DNA of 50,785 nt from IMCC26077 sp964418325 (GCA_964418325.1 CAYQLC010000012.1:1-50785), one strand, 5' to 3'. Counted from the stretch's first letter, positions 35,760 to 44,240 are shown. The notes: generated by a model from the sequence alone, not told the origin. Translations and numbers: made by a program.

Positions 35760-37955
35760 ATGTCTCCAAGCCTTCGCCCGAGCCGCTCACTAGCCGATGA
35801 GTTGCGCGCATGTAGTGACGAAAATCTCCAGGCGCTCTTTAGCCAACGTCCAGACTTACTCTCGCCACTTCCCACCGACATCACTGCACTTGCCGCACGT
35901 GCAAGTTCCAGCCCGAGCATCGCGCGCGTACTTGATGGATTAACTACCTGGGAGATACAAGTTTTGGAGATCCTCGCAGTGCTTCCTGAGCCTGTGACCT
36001 TGGATTCTCTTCTCGAGATGGCTGGAGCCAACGCGCAGGCGCCTTTTGAAAAGTTTCGCACTCTGGCACTTATATATATGGACGAAGAACAGGTCCGTGT
36101 TCTCAACAGCGTTCGTGATGCCCTCGGTCCAGAACCCGCAGGGCTTGGCCCGGTGGGGTTAAGTGATCGAAAGCGCTGGGTAAAACGACTTGACCAGGCG
36201 CCACCGGCAGCCAAAGCGATGCTCGACAAACTGACGTGGGGACCACCTCGTGGAACTGTCACCGATGTGAAGCGCCCAACATCGACTGTTTCGTGGCTCC
36301 TTGAAAACCAACTCCTTACCCCTATCGACAACCAAACCGTCGCGCTCCCCCGAGAAGTTGGGATTTATCTCCGCGGAAATCGCGTACACAAAGAACGTTT
36401 AGATTTACCACCGGTCTATACAGGAAAGCCACTTACCGGCGAAGATGTAGATAGCGCAGCAATTGGCGCAGTTCTTGAGATTCTCCACCATATCGAGGAG
36501 TTATTACATTTCTGGGCGGGAGAGCCTGCGGCTGCTCTTCGATCCGGAGGCATCGGTGTACGGGAAATCAAGCGAGCGTGTGAGGAACTTGGGTTAGATG
36601 AAAAGTACCTGATCTTCATTGCTGAATTGGCTTACATCAGTGGATTCGTAGCGGTACATAACGAGGAAGAGTTTCTCCCTACTCCGGCTTTCGACATTTG
36701 GCGGAATCGAACTTTAGAGGAACGTTGGATAGAAATCACCAATAATTGGTTGAGCACCTCACGCGTTGCTGGACTCGTTGGAAAAAGTGAGCGTGGTTAT
36801 ATCGCTCCACTTGGCCCTGAGATTGATCGAAGTTCTATTTCACATATCAAGAAAGTCACCCTCAGCTTGTATGGCGAGATAGCTCCTACGGCAGTCGATG
36901 TTGGCGCGCTTGCTGAACGAGTTAAGTGGGAGCGTCCCCGTAAAGCATTTGGCAGCCATCACGACTTCGTACACTGGATTGCACGTGAGGCACAATGGCT
37001 GGGTCTGACTGGGCGAAATGCGCTCACTTCATTTGGAATTGCTCTTCTCAATTCCCAAGAGGAGATCGGCATGCAGAAATTGCTGCCACAAGAGATCGAC
37101 TACATCTTGATTCAAGCAGATAACACCGCAATTGCACCCGGGCCGCTACACGTTGATTTGGCTCGAGAGATGTCTTTGATTGCAAACATCGAGAGTAAGG
37201 GAGGCGCGACCGTCTATCGCTTATCTGAGCAATCAATTCGACGCGCCCTGGATAATGGCCGAAGTAGCGATGACATAAAGAAATTCCTCACGAAAATTTC
37301 AAAGACTCCAATGCCACAACCGCTTGATTACATGATTACCGATATTGGAAAACGATACGGAAAATTACGGGTCGGAATTAGTTTTAGCTCTTACATTAGA
37401 TGTGAAGATGAAGCTCAGGTAGCTGCAATTCTCGCTGATAAAAAGTTGGTGCATCTCCAATTTCGACAACTAGGTAGTACGGTTTTGATGACCGAAGGCG
37501 ACACCCATGAGGCAATTGATTCCTTGGTTTCAGCCGGGTATTTCCCTGCTCTTGAAGACCGTGATGGCGTACTCATTGCACGGAAACATGACAAGGCTCG
37601 GACAAAGGCCAAGCCACGACCACCAAAAATCTCTGGAGAGCTGGTCACGCCATCGGATGATCTGATTAATGCAGCCTTGCGTGCACTTCGAGCTGGCGAC
37701 AAGGCGGCAACTCATCGCAAGAGCGCCCCTATCCTGGTAGGCACGCCTAGCGAAACCATGGCAACCCTGGCGCTAGCTATCAAATCTAAGGCGACAGTCA
37801 CTATTGGCTATGCCGATAGCGATGGTGGAGTGAGCGAGCGCGTGATTGAGCCGATCCACCTGATCGCTGGAATTTTGATGGCCTATGACCATCGCAGCGA
37901 TGAGGTCCTGCGGTTTTCGGTCAGCCGCATCTCGGGCGTTGCGATAGTCGAATAA
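35760..37955 (+). CDS. Helicase_C_3 / WYL-like domain protein (XPB partner)
   Basis: The 731-residue protein starts SLADELRACSDENLQALFSQRPDLL, typical of the actinobacterial helicase-associated family next to xpb (Rv0862c type). Its middle contains winged-helix-like segments and a Helicase_C_3 region, including KLLPQEIDYILIQADNTAIAPGPL. The last 70 residues, with TIGYADSDGGVSERVIEPI and SVSRISGVAIVE, resemble a WYL domain. No helicase ATPase motifs are present. It is likely a DNA-binding partner or regulator of XPB. TAGCGT lies 9 nt before the ATG, a possible -10 with a very short leader. Confidence 0.85.
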   Translation: MSPSLRPSRSLADELRACSDENLQALFSQRPDLLSPLPTDITALAARASSSPSIARVLDGLTTWEIQVLEILAVLPEPVTLDSLLEMAGANAQAPFEKFRTLALIYMDEEQVRVLNSVRDALGPEPAGLGPVGLSDRKRWVKRLDQAPPAAKAMLDKLTWGPPRGTVTDVKRPTSTVSWLLENQLLTPIDNQTVALPREVGIYLRGNRVHKERLDLPPVYTGKPLTGEDVDSAAIGAVLEILHHIEELLHFWAGEPAAALRSGGIGVREIKRACEELGLDEKYLIFIAELAYISGFVAVHNEEEFLPTPAFDIWRNRTLEERWIEITNNWLSTSRVAGLVGKSERGYIAPLGPEIDRSSISHIKKVTLSLYGEIAPTAVDVGALAERVKWERPRKAFGSHHDFVHWIAREAQWLGLTGRNALTSFGIALLNSQEEIGMQKLLPQEIDYILIQADNTAIAPGPLHVDLAREMSLIANIESKGGATVYRLSEQSIRRALDNGRSSDDIKKFLTKISKTPMPQPLDYMITDIGKRYGKLRVGISFSSYIRCEDEAQVAAILADKKLVHLQFRQLGSTVLMTEGDTHEAIDSLVSAGYFPALEDRDGVLIARKHDKARTKAKPRPPKISGELVTPSDDLINAALRALRAGDKAATHRKSAPILVGTPSETMATLALAIKSKATVTIGYADSDGGVSERVIEPIHLIAGILMAYDHRSDEVLRFSVSRISGVAIVE

Positions 37956-37969
37956 GGCAGACTTACACC

Positions 37970-39058
37970 ATGACGGCCACCCCCAACTATTTGGTAGATA
38001 TCGAGCGTTTGGTTCGTATCGAATCTCCAAGCGATGACCGGAGCGCACTCGATGCAGTCCTGAGTGAGGCCAACCAAATCTGTAGCGAAGTTTTGGGAAG
38101 CGCTGGAACTATCTCTGAAGTGAATGGATCGCCGATTCTTTGGTGGGGAGCGCGTCCTGCAGATGTCCTTCTCCTCTTTCATCTCGATACCGTCTGGCCA
38201 AAGGGTTCGTTCCAGCCACTCTGGCAGGTAGATGGCGATCGAATTACTGCTCCAGGTGCTTTCGATATGAAAGCTGGATTTGTGCAAGCGGTGTATGCGC
38301 TCAGGGGAATCACGGGTTCAGTAGCCATGCTCTGCACCACTGATGAAGAAGTGGGTTCCAAAGCCACCCGTGCACTGATCGAGGAATCTGCTCGAAGTGC
38401 AAAGGCGGTACTAGTTTTTGAAGCATCAATCAATGGCGCTGTAAAAACTGGAAGAAAAGGAACTGCTGATTTCATCATAGAGGTCCATGGGCGCGCATCT
38501 CATGCTGGTTTAGAACCAGAAAAAGGAATTAACGCAACAACCGAAATGGCCCACCTAATTGTCGAGATTGAAAAACTTGCCAATCCGAAATTTCACACTA
38601 CTGCAGTGCCTACTCTTTTAACCTCGGGTACGACGACCAATACTGTGCCTGCGCTGGCCAGGCTCGTTGTCGACTGTCGCTCATTTGCCATGAGTGAGTT
38701 GGAGCGAATCGAAAAGGCGCTCCATCAACTCAAACCTCAGCATCCAGATGCACAGATCGTCGTATCGGGTGGAATCAATCGACCACCCCTTCAACCTGAG
38801 TCAACACAGGTACTTTTTGAACGGGCAAAAAAGGTTTATGCATCACTAGGCCGTGGAGAATTGCTTGGAGTTGCTGTCGGTGGTGCTAGCGATGGGAATT
38901 TTGCGGCTGCGACCGGCGTTCCCACTCTTGATGGCTTAGGAGCGATTGGTGGAAATGCACATGCACAAGGTGAGTGGATTAGCGTTAAGGGCGTTGCATC
39001 ACAGATCGAATTCCTTCACGCTTTTCTCGAAGATTTAGTGGCTAATCCTCATGGCTGA
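37970..39058 (+). CDS. M20-family metallopeptidase (carboxypeptidase G2/ArgE-like)
   Basis: The 362-residue protein has the M20 dinuclear-zinc ligands in order: H71 in LLFHLDTV, bridging D99 in GAFDMKAG, the catalytic pair E126/E127 in TTDEEVGS, E151 in LVFEAS, and the last His in GGNAHAQGEW. The lid domain contains GRASHAGLEPEKGINA. Similarity in pattern is closest to glutamate carboxypeptidases (CPG2). The substrate is unknown; an N-acyl or glutamate-tailed compound is plausible. It lies between the two XPB-related genes: 14 nt after the first, overlapping xpb by 8 nt. Confidence 0.88.
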   Translation: MTATPNYLVDIERLVRIESPSDDRSALDAVLSEANQICSEVLGSAGTISEVNGSPILWWGARPADVLLLFHLDTVWPKGSFQPLWQVDGDRITAPGAFDMKAGFVQAVYALRGITGSVAMLCTTDEEVGSKATRALIEESARSAKAVLVFEASINGAVKTGRKGTADFIIEVHGRASHAGLEPEKGINATTEMAHLIVEIEKLANPKFHTTAVPTLLTSGTTTNTVPALARLVVDCRSFAMSELERIEKALHQLKPQHPDAQIVVSGGINRPPLQPESTQVLFERAKKVYASLGRGELLGVAVGGASDGNFAAATGVPTLDGLGAIGGNAHAQGEWISVKGVASQIEFLHAFLEDLVANPHG

Positions 39059-40706
39059 TGGACCATTAATTGTCCAGAGCGACAAAACCCTCTTATTGGA
39101 AATAGAGCATGGCGCTGCCGATGATTGTCGGCGGGCTATTGCTGCTTTCGCAGAGTTAGAGCGTTCGCCAGAACATATTCATACCTATCGACTGACCTCA
39201 CTGGGGTTATGGAATGCGCGTGCTGCTGGCCTTGATGCTGAGAGTGTTATCGATGTGTTGTTGCGCTATTCCCGATATGCAGTGCCCCATGCGATTCTTA
39301 TCGATATCGCTGAAACGATGGCGCGTTATGGTCGTCTTCGCCTTGAAACACATCCGGTTCATGGCTTGATACTCACTACTACTGATTCTGCAGTACTCGA
39401 AGAGGTGATTCGGGCGAAGAAAGTCCAACCGATGCTTGGCAAGAGAATTGATAGCGAGACAATCCAGGTTTTTCCCAGCGAGCGTGGCCGACTGAAACAA
39501 TCACTACTTAAGTTGGGGTGGCCAGCTGAAGATATGGCTGGGTATGTTGATGGTCAGGCCCATCCCATTGAACTTCACGAGAGTGATTGGAAGCTTCGCC
39601 CCTATCAACGTCTCGCTGCTGAGGGGTTCTGGCATGGTGGATCGGGCGTGGTGGTGCTCCCGTGTGGCGCAGGAAAGACTCTTGTTGGCGCAGCAGCAAT
39701 GTCACTTGCGCAAGCTACTACTTTGATTTTAGTGACAAACACTGTTGCCGCTCGCCAATGGCGGAATGAACTTCTCAAACGAACTTCACTTACTGAAGAC
39801 CAAATCGGTGAGTATTCAGGTTCGAAGAAAGAGATTCGTGCAGTAACAATTGCAACGTATCAAGTCCTCACCACCAAAAGAGGTGGTGTCTATGCACACT
39901 TGGATTTAGTCGATCAACATGACTGGGGATTGATTATCTACGATGAGGTACATCTACTTCCCGCGCCTATCTTCCGTTTCACCGCCGATATCCAATCACG
40001 GCGACGACTAGGTTTGACCGCAACGCTCGTTCGTGAAGATGGCCTTGAAGGTGAAGTCTTCTCCCTTATTGGCCCTAAAAGGTATGACGTGCCATGGAAA
40101 GAGATCGAAGCTCAGGGTTACATCGCCCCGGCGGAGTGTGTGGAAGTGCGCGTGAACCTCACCGATGCTGAGCGCCTGCTTTACGCAACTGCAGAGCCCG
40201 AACATAAATACCGAACATGCGCGACTACTCGCACTAAAGGCGCCATTGCAAAATTACTCGTTGAGAAACATAAAGGTGAACAGATCCTCGTGATTGGGCA
40301 ATATCTCGATCAGCTTGACACGCTCTCTACCGAGATGGGAATTCCGGTAATCACGGGCGATACTCCTATCAAAGAGCGTGAAGCGCTCTTCCAAAGTTTT
40401 CGAGAAGGTGAAATTAATGCGCTGGTTGTCTCGAAAGTAGCAAACTTCTCGATTGATCTTCCTGAGGCAACAATTGCGATACAAGTGTCTGGCGCCTTTG
40501 GTTCGCGACAAGAAGAAGCACAGCGATTAGGTCGAATCTTGCGTCCGAAAGCAGATGGTCGAACGGCGCGCTTTTATACTTTGGTCGCACGAGACACGGT
40601 AGATCAGGATTTTGCTCAGAATCGCCAACGATTTCTAGCCGAGCAAGGTTATTCCTATCGAATTGTCGATGCCGATGACATCCTCATTGGAGATATCGAA
40701 CTTTAG
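39051..40706 (+). CDS. xpb: XPB-type DNA repair helicase
   Basis: The 551-residue superfamily 2 helicase has an N-terminal damage-recognition-like region, Walker A CGAGKT (205-210), the XPB-specific DEVH box (298-301), LTATLVRED containing the RED motif (328-330), and the helicase C motifs with QEEAQRLGRILRPK. Mycobacterial homologues are 3'-5' helicases implicated in nucleotide excision repair. The ATG at 39051 overlaps the M20 stop, so translation is likely coupled. The last 4 nt overlap the glutaredoxin gene on the other strand. Confidence 0.94.
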   Translation: MADGPLIVQSDKTLLLEIEHGAADDCRRAIAAFAELERSPEHIHTYRLTSLGLWNARAAGLDAESVIDVLLRYSRYAVPHAILIDIAETMARYGRLRLETHPVHGLILTTTDSAVLEEVIRAKKVQPMLGKRIDSETIQVFPSERGRLKQSLLKLGWPAEDMAGYVDGQAHPIELHESDWKLRPYQRLAAEGFWHGGSGVVVLPCGAGKTLVGAAAMSLAQATTLILVTNTVAARQWRNELLKRTSLTEDQIGEYSGSKKEIRAVTIATYQVLTTKRGGVYAHLDLVDQHDWGLIIYDEVHLLPAPIFRFTADIQSRRRLGLTATLVREDGLEGEVFSLIGPKRYDVPWKEIEAQGYIAPAECVEVRVNLTDAERLLYATAEPEHKYRTCATTRTKGAIAKLLVEKHKGEQILVIGQYLDQLDTLSTEMGIPVITGDTPIKEREALFQSFREGEINALVVSKVANFSIDLPEATIAIQVSGAFGSRQEEAQRLGRILRPKADGRTARFYTLVARDTVDQDFAQNRQRFLAEQGYSYRIVDADDILIGDIEL

Positions 40707-40939
40707 GTGAGTGCGGCGCGAAATCGCTCTTCGTTGACTCGAAAGAAATCATGGGGTTTGCCATCGATATGGATAACCGGAACTTGTTCCCCATATTTTT
40801 CTACTAAATCCTGATCGCCGTCGATAAAGATTTCCTCAATCAGAAATCCAAATTCTGGTTGTAGTTCATGGATTTTTTCGACAGCCACTTCACACAAGTG
40901 ACAACCACGTCGAGAATAGATAGTAATTACCCGGGCCAT
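40703..40939 (-). CDS. Glutaredoxin-like (DUF836) protein
   Basis: This 78-residue thioredoxin-fold protein has RRGCHLCEVAV (C13 and C16) near the N-terminus and VPVIHIDGKP with the cis-proline. The family is widespread in Actinobacteria, its physiological partner being unknown; mycoredoxin-like reduction of mixed disulfides is possible. It starts directly after the ygfZ stop and converges with xpb. Confidence 0.87.
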   Translation of the reverse strand: MARVITIYSRRGCHLCEVAVEKIHELQPEFGFLIEEIFIDGDQDLVEKYGEQVPVIHIDGKPHDFFRVNEERFRAALT

Positions 40940-41845
40940 CTACGGAGCAACAATCTCTTCTTGTGTTGCAAGGACCGAACCTGCAGTGACGGTTGCATCA
41001 AGTGGCACCGAACGTTTGATGAGCGCGAGTGCGATGGGGCCGAGCTCGTGATGACGAGCAACAGTCCCAAGGAAACCTATGTTCTTCCCATCTACGGTAA
41101 TTTCACTTCCCGGTGCCGGGAGGTCGACTCCCGATCCATCAAGATGCAAAAGCGTGAGCCGTCGCGGAGGTTTGCCTAGGTTAAATACCTTGGCGACAGT
41201 CTCTTGCCCGCGGTAGCACCCTTTGTTCATATGCACCGCAATATTTAGCACTCCCAACTCATTAGGAATGGTTTTTTGGTCGCTTTCAAATCCAAAACGG
41301 GGGCGACCAGCTGCTACTCGAAGCGCATCAAGTGCCCAAGTACCCACTTGCATTGAGGTCAGCGCAAAATTAGCAGTCATGCTCTCAATTTCTGCGCGTG
41401 GCACTAATGCATAAGGGCCACCGATAAGGTCGGCAGCGCCTGGTGCGCGAAAGAGTGCAACTTCGGCAGAGGCATCTCGCACCTCCACGCGCAACATGAA
41501 CTTCATGGAGTTTAAGAAAGTCATCAAGGGCTCTGCTGATGCAATCTCGGTGAAGAGATACAGAGTGTGGCCGTCGTCGACGATTAATAGCGGAAATTCG
41601 AGATGACCTTGTGGATCCAGGATGTATCCGCTTTTCCATTCACCAGGTTGGAGATGTTCCACATCTTGGGTGCAGAGTGAATGAATCCAGGTCAATCGAT
41701 CGACACCACTTATCGCAACTACCGGCAGGTGGCCTAAATTGGCAAAAGCCTGGCCTGCCTCTAGTGCGCGTTGTTCCTTAACTGGCTCACCAAAGTGCCA
41801 GATCGCACCATGATCAGGGCCACCCTCAACAAATACTGCGCTCAT
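40940..41845 (-). CDS. ygfZ: YgfZ/GcvT-like folate-binding protein
   Basis: The 301-residue protein contains the YgfZ signature KGCYRGQE (208-215), whose Cys is functionally important in E. coli YgfZ. The rest resembles the GcvT aminomethyltransferase fold. YgfZ uses tetrahydrofolate and supports assembly or repair of Fe-S clusters. The neighbouring Fur-family gene and complex I, with many Fe-S clusters, fit this role. The start overlaps the fur-family stop by 4 nt. Confidence 0.92.
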   Translation of the reverse strand: MSAVFVEGGPDHGAIWHFGEPVKEQRALEAGQAFANLGHLPVVAISGVDRLTWIHSLCTQDVEHLQPGEWKSGYILDPQGHLEFPLLIVDDGHTLYLFTEIASAEPLMTFLNSMKFMLRVEVRDASAEVALFRAPGAADLIGGPYALVPRAEIESMTANFALTSMQVGTWALDALRVAAGRPRFGFESDQKTIPNELGVLNIAVHMNKGCYRGQETVAKVFNLGKPPRRLTLLHLDGSGVDLPAPGSEITVDGKNIGFLGTVARHHELGPIALALIKRSVPLDATVTAGSVLATQEEIVAP

Positions 41846-42249
41846 GATTCGTCAGAGCAGTTAATACATTTTCCGTACACAGCAAAGTGTGTGACATCGG
41901 TCTTGAACCCATAATCATCAGCGAGCGCATTGACGAAGGTGGCAGCTGTCTCGATGGGGGCTTCTCCGATACTTCCGCACTTGCCGCACACTAGATGAAG
42001 GTGATTTAACTCTTCAGCAGCATGATATGTCGCGCCACCATGTCCAAGATGGCTATGTAGTACTAATCCGACATTTTCTAGCGTCTCTAGATTTCGATAG
42101 ACAGTCGAGAGGTTAATGCTGGGATGAGTTCGGTGGATGTACTCAGCGATTTCTTCTGGGGTTGCATGACCTAGAGCGCGCACGGCTGTTAGGACCAACT
42201 CGCGTTGTGGCGTAAGGCGTAATCCCCGCTCGCGGAGCTCATCTCTCAT
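41842..42249 (-). CDS. Fur-family metalloregulator
   Basis: The 135-residue regulator has an N-terminal winged helix, RLTPQRELVLTAVRALGHAT with the recognition segment INLSTVYRNLETL, then a dimerisation domain. The structural zinc pairs are C88/C91 (VCGKCG) and C128/C131 (CINC); NHLHLVC holds likely regulatory ligands. It could be Fur, Zur or another member; the motifs do not decide. The start appears leaderless: TAGTCT (complement of 42256-42261) lies 6 nt before the ATG. It is the first gene of the ygfZ-glutaredoxin unit. Confidence 0.92.
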   Translation of the reverse strand: MRDELRERGLRLTPQRELVLTAVRALGHATPEEIAEYIHRTHPSINLSTVYRNLETLENVGLVLHSHLGHGGATYHAAEELNHLHLVCGKCGSIGEAPIETAATFVNALADDYGFKTDVTHFAVYGKCINCSDES

Positions 42250-42278
42250 GGGATAAGACTAGAGCGAAATCGTTACTT

Positions 42279-42734
42279 CTACTGCACGCTGGCAGGAGTC
42301 TTTGCTACTGCTTCGTGACTGCCCTTGAAAACTCGAGCTAGTAGAAGATAGACCTTGCATCCGAGGCAGAAATTGAACGCGGCGTTCAAGAATGCAGCGG
42401 CGAGCGCAAAAGCGATTGCAAGAGTAAATAGGAGAGAGATCCCGGTGACTGCACCTGTGAGTGCAACGGCGCCAAAGAGGAAACCAACTGCTTGAGCAAA
42501 TCGTGGGGGACGCTCATCCTCAAAAGCGGGCGATGACTTCAGGCGCGGTTTTACGAGCGTGCGAAAGATAGATGCATAAGGGGTTCGTGCTGGACCAAAG
42601 CTTGCACCAATCGCGAATACCGCAGTTTGCCATAAGGCAAGAATCCACGACTGCGTTGCTAACGTCAGCGCCAACACAAAAGTAGTGAGTAGCGCGCCAA
42701 ACCGTGCGCCACGAACATCAATCTGCTTCGACAT
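42279..42734 (-). CDS. DUF4395 membrane protein
   Basis: The 151-residue protein has four hydrophobic segments in two pairs separated by a basic loop (FRTLVKPRLKSSPAFEDERPPRFAQ). It begins with DVRGARFGALLT and ends with AFNFCLGCKVYLL, the DUF4395 hallmark with its CxxC. Such proteins often accompany thioredoxins and rhodaneses in Actinobacteria, and thiX is 3.5 kb upstream here. AGGAGAG lies just before the ATG. The function is unknown, with a role in membrane thiol chemistry possible. Confidence 0.88.
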   Translation of the reverse strand: MSKQIDVRGARFGALLTTFVLALTLATQSWILALWQTAVFAIGASFGPARTPYASIFRTLVKPRLKSSPAFEDERPPRFAQAVGFLFGAVALTGAVTGISLLFTLAIAFALAAAFLNAAFNFCLGCKVYLLLARVFKGSHEAVAKTPASVQ

Positions 42735-42980
42735 ATCTCTCTCCTAAAACTATTTGTTCATCATGAAAAGGGGGTTTTGAATTTCTTCTTGATTTGCCAC
42801 TAACGCGGGCAATTCGACAATCACATAGATTGTTAGTGATTAAGCAAGACAGCGCGAAGAGGTTGCACGACCATAATCAATCGTGCGTCGCTTGATTAAC
42901 GACACTTCCTTCTTTGCGAACATAAGAAAATGGTATTGGCCATGCCCATCAAAAGCGAGTTGCAAGTGATTTGCGAAAAT
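42735..42980. other. Intergenic region with nested dyads
   Basis: No gene is seen in these 246 nt between apbE and the DUF4395 gene. CACTAAC (42798-42804) pairs with GTTAGTG (42832-42838) around an inner ACAATC/GATTGT pair (42817-42822, 42828-42833). A further GCACGA/TCGTGC hairpin lies at 42865-42886. It could hold the end of the apbE transcript and operators for DUF4395. None has a T tract. Confidence 0.45.
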
Positions 42981-43739
42981 TCATCCTCGCTCTGGCCACC
43001 GCACTGACCAGGTACTTTCCTCGTGGCGATTGACGACCCAGCAGCCATAGTCGGCTAACTCGGCCTTGAGGAACCACGGGGCGCCCTCGCGGCCAGAGAC
43101 CATCAAGGCGGTGGCGAGCGCATCGGCTAATCCCCCATCCGGCCCGTACACAGAACTTGCCAGCGCACCGATAGCAATCGCGCCGTTTGTTCGGTCATAA
43201 ATATGAGCGCCACGCTCATAACTTCCGCTGCTTGCTACTGCGCCATCGCGCATGGGAATCACCGCAGCGATTCGACCAGCTCTTTTGGGATGTTGGATGC
43301 CAATCATCCAGGGTTTTTCATCATCCATACCGCCGCGAACGGTGAGATCTCCGCCAGCATTGATGTGTAACCGTTTAATTCCAACTTGCTCTGCCATTGA
43401 CGCAATCTGATCAGCGGCCCAGCCTTTGACATACCCAGAGGGATCAAATCCTCCAAGTCGCTCTTGGAAGGGATCGAAGGCGCCATCAGTCAAATCTCTT
43501 GCAACTTCACAGAGGTGCCATATCTCTTGCACTCGCTCAGATGCATCGTTGATCGCTAATTCATGTCGACGGATTTGTGAGACCTCTGAATTCACTTTAT
43601 ACGTTGAGAATTGCTCATCAATCGCATGGACAAATCTGATTGCATCGACAAGAAATTGATCAACAACCGATTGCATAACGTCTTGACTGGGAAGATGAAA
43701 TGAGACTACCGTTCCCCACACTTCCTCGTTGTGGAACAT
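42981..43739 (-). CDS. apbE: FAD:protein FMN transferase (ApbE)
   Basis: The 252-residue protein matches the ApbE family: HNEEVWGTVVSFHL at the start, DGAFDPFQERLGGFDPSGYVKGWAAD split around the active-site region, INAGGDLTVRG and DGAVASSGSYERG. ApbE cleaves FAD and attaches FMN by a phosphoester bond to Thr/Ser in a (S/T)GAT-type motif of an outer-face protein; the FMN-binding protein two genes upstream has such a site. No clear signal peptide is seen. The start is next to the scaffold gap; joined correctly, it begins 3 nt after the acidic-protein stop. Confidence 0.93.
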   Translation of the reverse strand: MFHNEEVWGTVVSFHLPSQDVMQSVVDQFLVDAIRFVHAIDEQFSTYKVNSEVSQIRRHELAINDASERVQEIWHLCEVARDLTDGAFDPFQERLGGFDPSGYVKGWAADQIASMAEQVGIKRLHINAGGDLTVRGGMDDEKPWMIGIQHPKRAGRIAAVIPMRDGAVASSGSYERGAHIYDRTNGAIAIGALASSVYGPDGGLADALATALMVSGREGAPWFLKAELADYGCWVVNRHEESTWSVRWPERG

Positions 43740-43768
43740 TAATTAATCATCGTCTTCATGATCTTCGT
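43714..43768. repeat. Left copy of an exact 55-bp duplication flanking the gap
   Basis: These 55 bases are identical to 43869-43923 on the other side of the N run. The match stops exactly at the gap edges. A 55-base identity is what two unmerged contig ends from a k=55 de Bruijn assembly would show, so this is probably an assembly artefact, not biology. Confidence 0.9.
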
Positions 43769-43868
43769 NNNNNNNNNNNNNNNNNNNNNNNNNNNNNNNN
43801 NNNNNNNNNNNNNNNNNNNNNNNNNNNNNNNNNNNNNNNNNNNNNNNNNNNNNNNNNNNNNNNNNNNN
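43769..43868. other. Scaffold gap of 100 N (probably spurious)
   Basis: Exactly 100 unknown bases, the conventional placeholder for a gap of unknown size. Because the flanks share 55 identical bases, the true gap size is probably negative: deleting 43769-43923 joins the two sides into one continuous operon. Confidence 0.95.
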
Positions 43869-43923
43869 CCCCACACTTCCTCGTTGTGGAACATTAATTA
43901 ATCATCGTCTTCATGATCTTCGT
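43869..43923. repeat. Right copy of the 55-bp duplication
   Basis: Identical to 43714-43768. It contains the stop codon and last codons of the acidic-repeat protein and a second copy of the apbE start context. Confidence 0.9.
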
Positions 43924-44239
43924 GATCTTCACGCTCATCAAAGTCGTCATCGTAGTCTTCGTCATCTTCACGCTCATCAAAGTCGTCATCGTCATCGCTC
44001 GTTACCTTAATCTCTTTGGTTTTTTTCGCGCTAGTGCTCGGTGAATTACTCTCACTTTGCGACGTAACAATCGGACTAGGATCGGAGGTGCTATTTCGCG
44101 ATTGTGCTACTGCAGGCTCGGATGATTCAGGTTGCGCAGGAGTAAACGTCAATTTCGAAGTATCTCCGGCGACTGGCTGGTATGCCAGGAATGCAACGAG
44201 AGCAAGCCCAGCGACTGAGGCGGCAACAACTCGTTTCAT
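43898..44239 (-). CDS. Exported Asp/Glu-repeat protein of the flavin cassette
   Basis: This 113-residue protein is not a family I recognise. Residues 4-20 are hydrophobic after MKR, a signal peptide or membrane anchor. A Ser/Pro/Glu-rich linker follows (about 34-70), then a short basic stretch (KKTKEIK). Residues 81-113 are almost only Asp, Glu, His and aromatic residues, with DDDFDERED present twice. Its N-terminus (LAYQPVAGDTSKLT) resembles that of the FMN-binding protein (LSYHPAASTTSLLT). It sits 1 nt after that gene and 3 nt before apbE after gap correction. A role in binding Fe3+, Ca2+ or a basic partner is a guess. Confidence 0.8.
   Translation of the reverse strand: MKRVVAASVAGLALVAFLAYQPVAGDTSKLTFTPAQPESSEPAVAQSRNSTSDPSPIVTSQSESNSPSTSAKKTKEIKVTSDDDDDFDEREDDEDYDDDFDEREDHEDHEDDD
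43925..43992. repeat. 29-bp direct repeat in the acidic-protein gene
   Basis: Bases 43925-43953 recur exactly at 43964-43992, a 39-bp period that encodes the repeated DDDFDERED. Repetition here may have contributed to the contig break just beside it. Confidence 0.85.
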
Positions 44240-44240
44240 T

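Noticed and set aside
43700..43897. A plus-strand open frame running through the N block.
   Set aside because: It is open only because N has no stops; it is antisense to apbE and crosses an assembly artefact.
43714..43923. The 55-bp repeat around the gap as direct repeats of a mobile element.
   Set aside because: Identity ends exactly at the N run and no transposase is present; an unmerged contig overlap is simpler.
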